NCBI GenBank assembly: GCA_017439345.1
Contig: JAFSJJ010000024.1
Location: forward strand, 1 to 64,000
Source: Synergistaceae bacterium
GTDB taxonomy: Bacteria; Synergistota; Synergistia; Synergistales; Aminobacteriaceae
Direction: 5' to 3'
Length of the DNA: 64,000 nt
Positions 61,260 through 64,000 of the stretch are shown here, piece by piece. Under the pieces are notes generated by a model that was not told the DNA's origin, did no database searches, and saw only the letters and a list, made by a program, of their open reading frames with translations. Within the stretch, counting starts at the first letter, position 1. The number at the start of each line of letters is the position of its first letter. The position numbers and the translations under genes are program-made.

Positions 61260-62264
61260 TTACCAATCAAAGATAAACGGTTTATAGGGAATGCCCTCGA
61301 TGATAAATTTTTGAATGTTCAGAGCTTCAGAACGAATAACTCGCCGCCAGCCCATTTTTTGACCCGTTGCAGGATATGTGATTGTATTGCGCAAAGATTT
61401 TTCCCAAGCTTCAGTTATAATTTTGCGTGCATCATGAGAAGCGTATATACCTCCGTCCCTGCCTGGTTCAAAGTCAGAGGGCGTTAACATGCGTTTGTTG
61501 ATCAGTGAGAAAATTAAACGGTCAACTAAAATCGGCTTGAATATTTCTGAAATGTCAAGGTTAAGGCTTATCCTTCTATCAGACGGCGAATGAAGGAAAC
61601 TTATTCTAGGGTCAAGATATGTATGGTAAATTTGAGTCAGAGTCCCTGCGTAACACATTGAGTTAATGAAACTTATTAAAGCGTTCATAATGTTGTTCGG
61701 AGGTCTGTGTACTCGTTTTATGATCTTGAAATTTGCATCTGAGATTATTTTGTCAAAAAATTCGTAGTACTTGTTTCTTGCAGAACCTTCAATGCCCATG
61801 AGAGAATTTATATCACACGTGTTCGGAGCCTGAGACATACAAAAATTCAGGTATTCTGTGATGTCCTGAGAGTTAATGTGCTTGTGTCGTCTTTGATAGT
61901 AATTGATAAGCCCTATCATATTTTTTATAGCACCGGTTACGAACATTGAAGCCAGTTCATGACGTTTGCGTTCATCAAGGCAGAAAGCAGCCTGAGCCAG
62001 AAATACTTGGCCTGAGTTTTTGCTTTCGGGCGGGTAATAAGTCCCTGCGTAAGAGCCGTAATAATCAAAGAAGTGAATGACGATTCCCTTTTCGGTCAAG
62101 AGTTCCAAGAGGCTTTTGTTGATCTCTACGTTGCCCATGACGAAAATTTCCTCGACAGCTTCAATTGGAATATATTGAATGTCTTGATTCTTAATGCTTA
62201 TTATAAGCGTGTTATCCTTTCGCTTAAGGGCAGCAGAACTGAAAATATATAAAGTTTTTCTCAT
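61260..62264 (-). CDS. cas1: CRISPR-associated endonuclease Cas1
   Basis: 334 aa integrase. The metal-binding triad is intact: Glu159 (MGIEGSARN), His225 (ISFLHSPSDRR), Glu240 (LDISEIFKP). The N-terminal beta domain (TLYIFSSAALKRKDNTLIIS; GNVEINKSLLELL) is complete. It is of the branch seen with type I-B/III systems. It is encoded 34 bp after the reverse transcriptase. Confidence 0.95.
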   Translation of the reverse strand: MRKTLYIFSSAALKRKDNTLIISIKNQDIQYIPIEAVEEIFVMGNVEINKSLLELLTEKGIVIHFFDYYGSYAGTYYPPESKNSGQVFLAQAAFCLDERKRHELASMFVTGAIKNMIGLINYYQRRHKHINSQDITEYLNFCMSQAPNTCDINSLMGIEGSARNKYYEFFDKIISDANFKIIKRVHRPPNNIMNALISFINSMCYAGTLTQIYHTYLDPRISFLHSPSDRRISLNLDISEIFKPILVDRLIFSLINKRMLTPSDFEPGRDGGIYASHDARKIITEAWEKSLRNTITYPATGQKMGWRRVIRSEALNIQKFIIEGIPYKPFIFDW

Positions 62265-62298
62265 AATAAAGAATGCTCCTCAAAAAGTTTTGTTAAAG

Positions 62299-63366
62299 TT
62301 AAATTTGTGTGAATTGCTTTGTACGCAGCCTGCTTAAGAAATCTTGAGTCTTTTGCGAGAAGCTCAGCCATTGACTGCAATCATGTAAAAAGCTGTCTAA
62401 GTCCGCTAATCTGTAGTGAGTAATCCAAGCCGTAAAATATTGTTGAAGTTTTTCTGTCTCGTGATGTTTAGCTAGTGAAATGGCTCTTTCTTTGAATTTG
62501 CTGATGGATTCAGGGTGAATTTTGATCTTGTAGCCTTCAGGTGTCAGAAAAAATCCGTAGCCAAGAAATTTTATATTTTCAGCGTGAGAGATAAAAGTTT
62601 TCTCAGCATTGATTCTTAACGACAAACATTTTTCTATGTAGGGAGTAATGTGTTTCAGGGCATTGCGTGCTGAAGCTTCGTTCCTGCAGAAAATAATCAT
62701 GTCATCAGCGTAACGCACAAAAATTTCGCTCCTTCTGGTTAATTCGTTATCAAGTTCATTAAGCATAATATTAGCAAGTAGAGGTGAAAGTGGCCCGTCC
62801 TGAGGAAGTCCTGCGTTAGTGTGAATGCGCCTGCCATTGTCAATGACATCTGAATTAATGTAAGCATTTATTAATTTCAAGACTCGTTTATCATGAATAT
62901 CACGTATTAAAATCTGCAAAAGTTTTTCACGGCAGACAGAGTCAAAAAATTTTTCGAGATCCAAATCAACAGCCCACTCATAGCCATTATTAAGATGTTG
63001 CAATGACTTTTTTACGGCATCTTCAATACTGCGTTCTGGTCTGAATCCGAAGCTGTGTTCAGAAAAAATCTTTTCGTAAATCGGTGTTAAAACTTGGACT
63101 ATTGCACGTTGAATAAATCTGTCTATTGCTGTAGGTATGCCGAGAGTCCTGAACTTGCCGGAGGATTTAGGAATTTTCACTGCTCTGACAGGCTGAGGAG
63201 TATAATTTCCCGTTAATATTGTTTTCCTGAGTTCTTCGCCGTTGCGTTCAAGGAATTGCATAAGTTTATCTGCGGTCATGCCGTCAACGCCGTAAGAACC
63301 TTTGTTTTGAGCGACTTTAGCATAAGCTGTGTTGAGATTTTCCGGTGATAAAATTTTCTCCAGCAT
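62299..63366 (-). CDS. Reverse transcriptase of group II intron type, CRISPR-associated
   Basis: 355 aa. RT blocks in order: NKGSYGVDGMT, SGKFRTLGIPTAIDRFIQRAI, SFGFRPERSIEDAV, DLDLEKFFDSV (motif A, 134-144), GLPQDGPLSPLLANI (motif B), RYADD at 218-222 (catalytic aspartates) and a thumb region (FFLTPEGYKIKIHPES). The end is short, with no HNH endonuclease domain. No group II intron RNA domains fit around it: only 34 bp separate it from cas1. Standalone RTs upstream of cas1 act in spacer capture from RNA in characterised type III systems. AGGAGG precedes the start. Confidence 0.9.
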   Translation of the reverse strand: MLEKILSPENLNTAYAKVAQNKGSYGVDGMTADKLMQFLERNGEELRKTILTGNYTPQPVRAVKIPKSSGKFRTLGIPTAIDRFIQRAIVQVLTPIYEKIFSEHSFGFRPERSIEDAVKKSLQHLNNGYEWAVDLDLEKFFDSVCREKLLQILIRDIHDKRVLKLINAYINSDVIDNGRRIHTNAGLPQDGPLSPLLANIMLNELDNELTRRSEIFVRYADDMIIFCRNEASARNALKHITPYIEKCLSLRINAEKTFISHAENIKFLGYGFFLTPEGYKIKIHPESISKFKERAISLAKHHETEKLQQYFTAWITHYRLADLDSFLHDCSQWLSFSQKTQDFLSRLRTKQFTQI

Positions 63367-63785
63367 TGATATAAATTCCTCCTGTTATGATTATGGAACT
63401 TTAGTAGGCTTTAACGAGATTCACGAGCGTAAATAGACCTGCTTGTTATTCCTGAGAAATATTTTTGAGACATGAAGATTATAGTAGTGTAAACGGACAT
63501 TAAGTGACTGGAAAAAGATATTTCAACAGAGACAAGGTGTGTAGTAATATACACGACTAACGCAATTGAGTCTTTGAATGTTTCAGTTCAGTAAATTGCT
63601 AGATATAATATTTTATAAAACTCTGCAGGAAAGTCTTCATTTTTCATCACAACCTAGCGCGCTGCTTGTAGACTGTATATTAAGTTTAGCAGTGCAATTT
63701 TTCATTGCCTTATGTTACGCTTGTAATATATTATATACAATATACTATTAAAAATAAATTAATAAACAGTAGGTGAGAATACAAA
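63367..63785. other. Gene-free stretch between divergent RT and unknown genes
   Basis: 419 bp without a supported gene. It is AT-rich and carries a near-palindrome of about 18 bp just before 63750 (TGTAATATATTATATACA). Promoters for the RT operon (minus) and for the partial gene at 63786 (plus) must lie here. No repeats or RNA genes were seen. Confidence 0.5.
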
Positions 63786-64000
63786 ATGCTTCCTTTAGGA
63801 CCATTGGTATTGATCGGACTTGCGAAGGCTTTTCCTTTTGTTGCACGAATGGCAGGAGATTTCTTAAAAACACCAGAGGGTAAGACTGCCCTAAAGCTGG
63901 GAGGTACAATGCTAAAGGATAAAGGTGTGACCGAACATATCACAAAATCTGTGAAAGATGCTATTGATGATATGGGAGAGGGTCATTATATAAATGATGG
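63786..64000 (+). CDS. Protein of unknown function, partial (runs off the window)
   Basis: At least 71 aa: MLPLGPLVLIGLAKAFPFVARMAGDFLKTPEGKTALKLGG..., then THITKSVKDAIDDMGEGHYINDG-like sequence to the edge. The N-terminus is hydrophobic and could be a membrane helix or signal. AGGTGAG at 63771-63777 is well spaced. Codon use (CTA, GGA, TTA) looks less like the core genes. No family recognised. Confidence 0.55.
   Translation, partial: MLPLGPLVLIGLAKAFPFVARMAGDFLKTPEGKTALKLGGTMLKDKGVTEHITKSVKDAIDDMGEGHYIND

Noticed and set aside
62299-63366. The reverse transcriptase as part of a group II intron
   Set aside because: Only 34 bp separate it from cas1, too short for intron domains V/VI, and it shares a compact operon with cas1 and cas2.

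Overview
The window looks like a chromosome segment of a Synergistota bacterium (Synergistaceae-like, probably a host-associated anaerobe). Four things point there: a large surface protein ending in a Synergist-CTERM-type tail (54673-57372), the recG-divIVA-sepF-yggS cell-division cluster, lipid A acylation and sugar-transfer genes of a cell with an outer membrane, and anaerobe-type metabolism (catabolic glutamate dehydrogenase, flavodiiron protein, membrane pyrophosphatase, TctC-type uptake). Base composition is moderately AT-rich by eye. The chromosomal part is unusually rich in the pentamer GAGTC/GACTC.

Layout. 1-2867: an IS200/IS605-like right end abutting the remnant of a nucleotide-sugar dehydrogenase, then an SDR epimerase and GDP-L-fucose synthase. 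2895-6583: queH, a thioesterase, gdhA and a nitronate monooxygenase-like gene. 6572-16659 (minus strand): recX, recG, divIVA, sepF, yggS, a HlyD-like adaptor, folE2, a DUF2442/DUF4160 pair, queD, lpxL-like, a glycosyltransferase and tyrS. 16749-23072 (plus): slt, tilS, an SbcC-like zinc-hook coiled coil without an ATPase head, and a GNAT. 23120-30779: nhaC, a small secreted protein, a CGGC protein, hppA and an SPFH/zinc-ribbon operon. 30922-38689: six tandem type IV pilin-like genes (two frameshifted) followed by pilC, pilT and pilB. 38756-49860: hisS, a capsule-type glycosyltransferase, speE, a flavodiiron protein, nth, a Lon-family protease, a GT10-like fucosyltransferase, a TPR protein, a lipoprotein and an M48 peptidase. 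49952-54624: a TctC-CitMHS fusion transporter, asd and hom. 54673-59108: the Synergist-CTERM protein, nnrE, smpB and the tmRNA gene. 59109-64000: an accessory island beginning at the tmRNA 3' end, with gene remnants, one CRISPR repeat next to a leader-like stretch, and a reverse transcriptase-cas1-cas2 operon.

How the parts fit. Many genes here build or vary the cell surface. Three long G/C homopolymer tracts occur: 11 G upstream of a pilin, 9 C inside a glycosyltransferase and 11 C inside the GT10-like gene. A perfect 17-bp tandem duplication frameshifts one pilin. Together these suggest a phase-variable pilus and glycan surface, with fcl supplying GDP-fucose to the GT10 enzyme. The other notable items are the RT-Cas1-Cas2 adaptation module with a lone repeat and no interference genes in view, the TctC-CitMHS fusion, and the headless SbcC-like protein.
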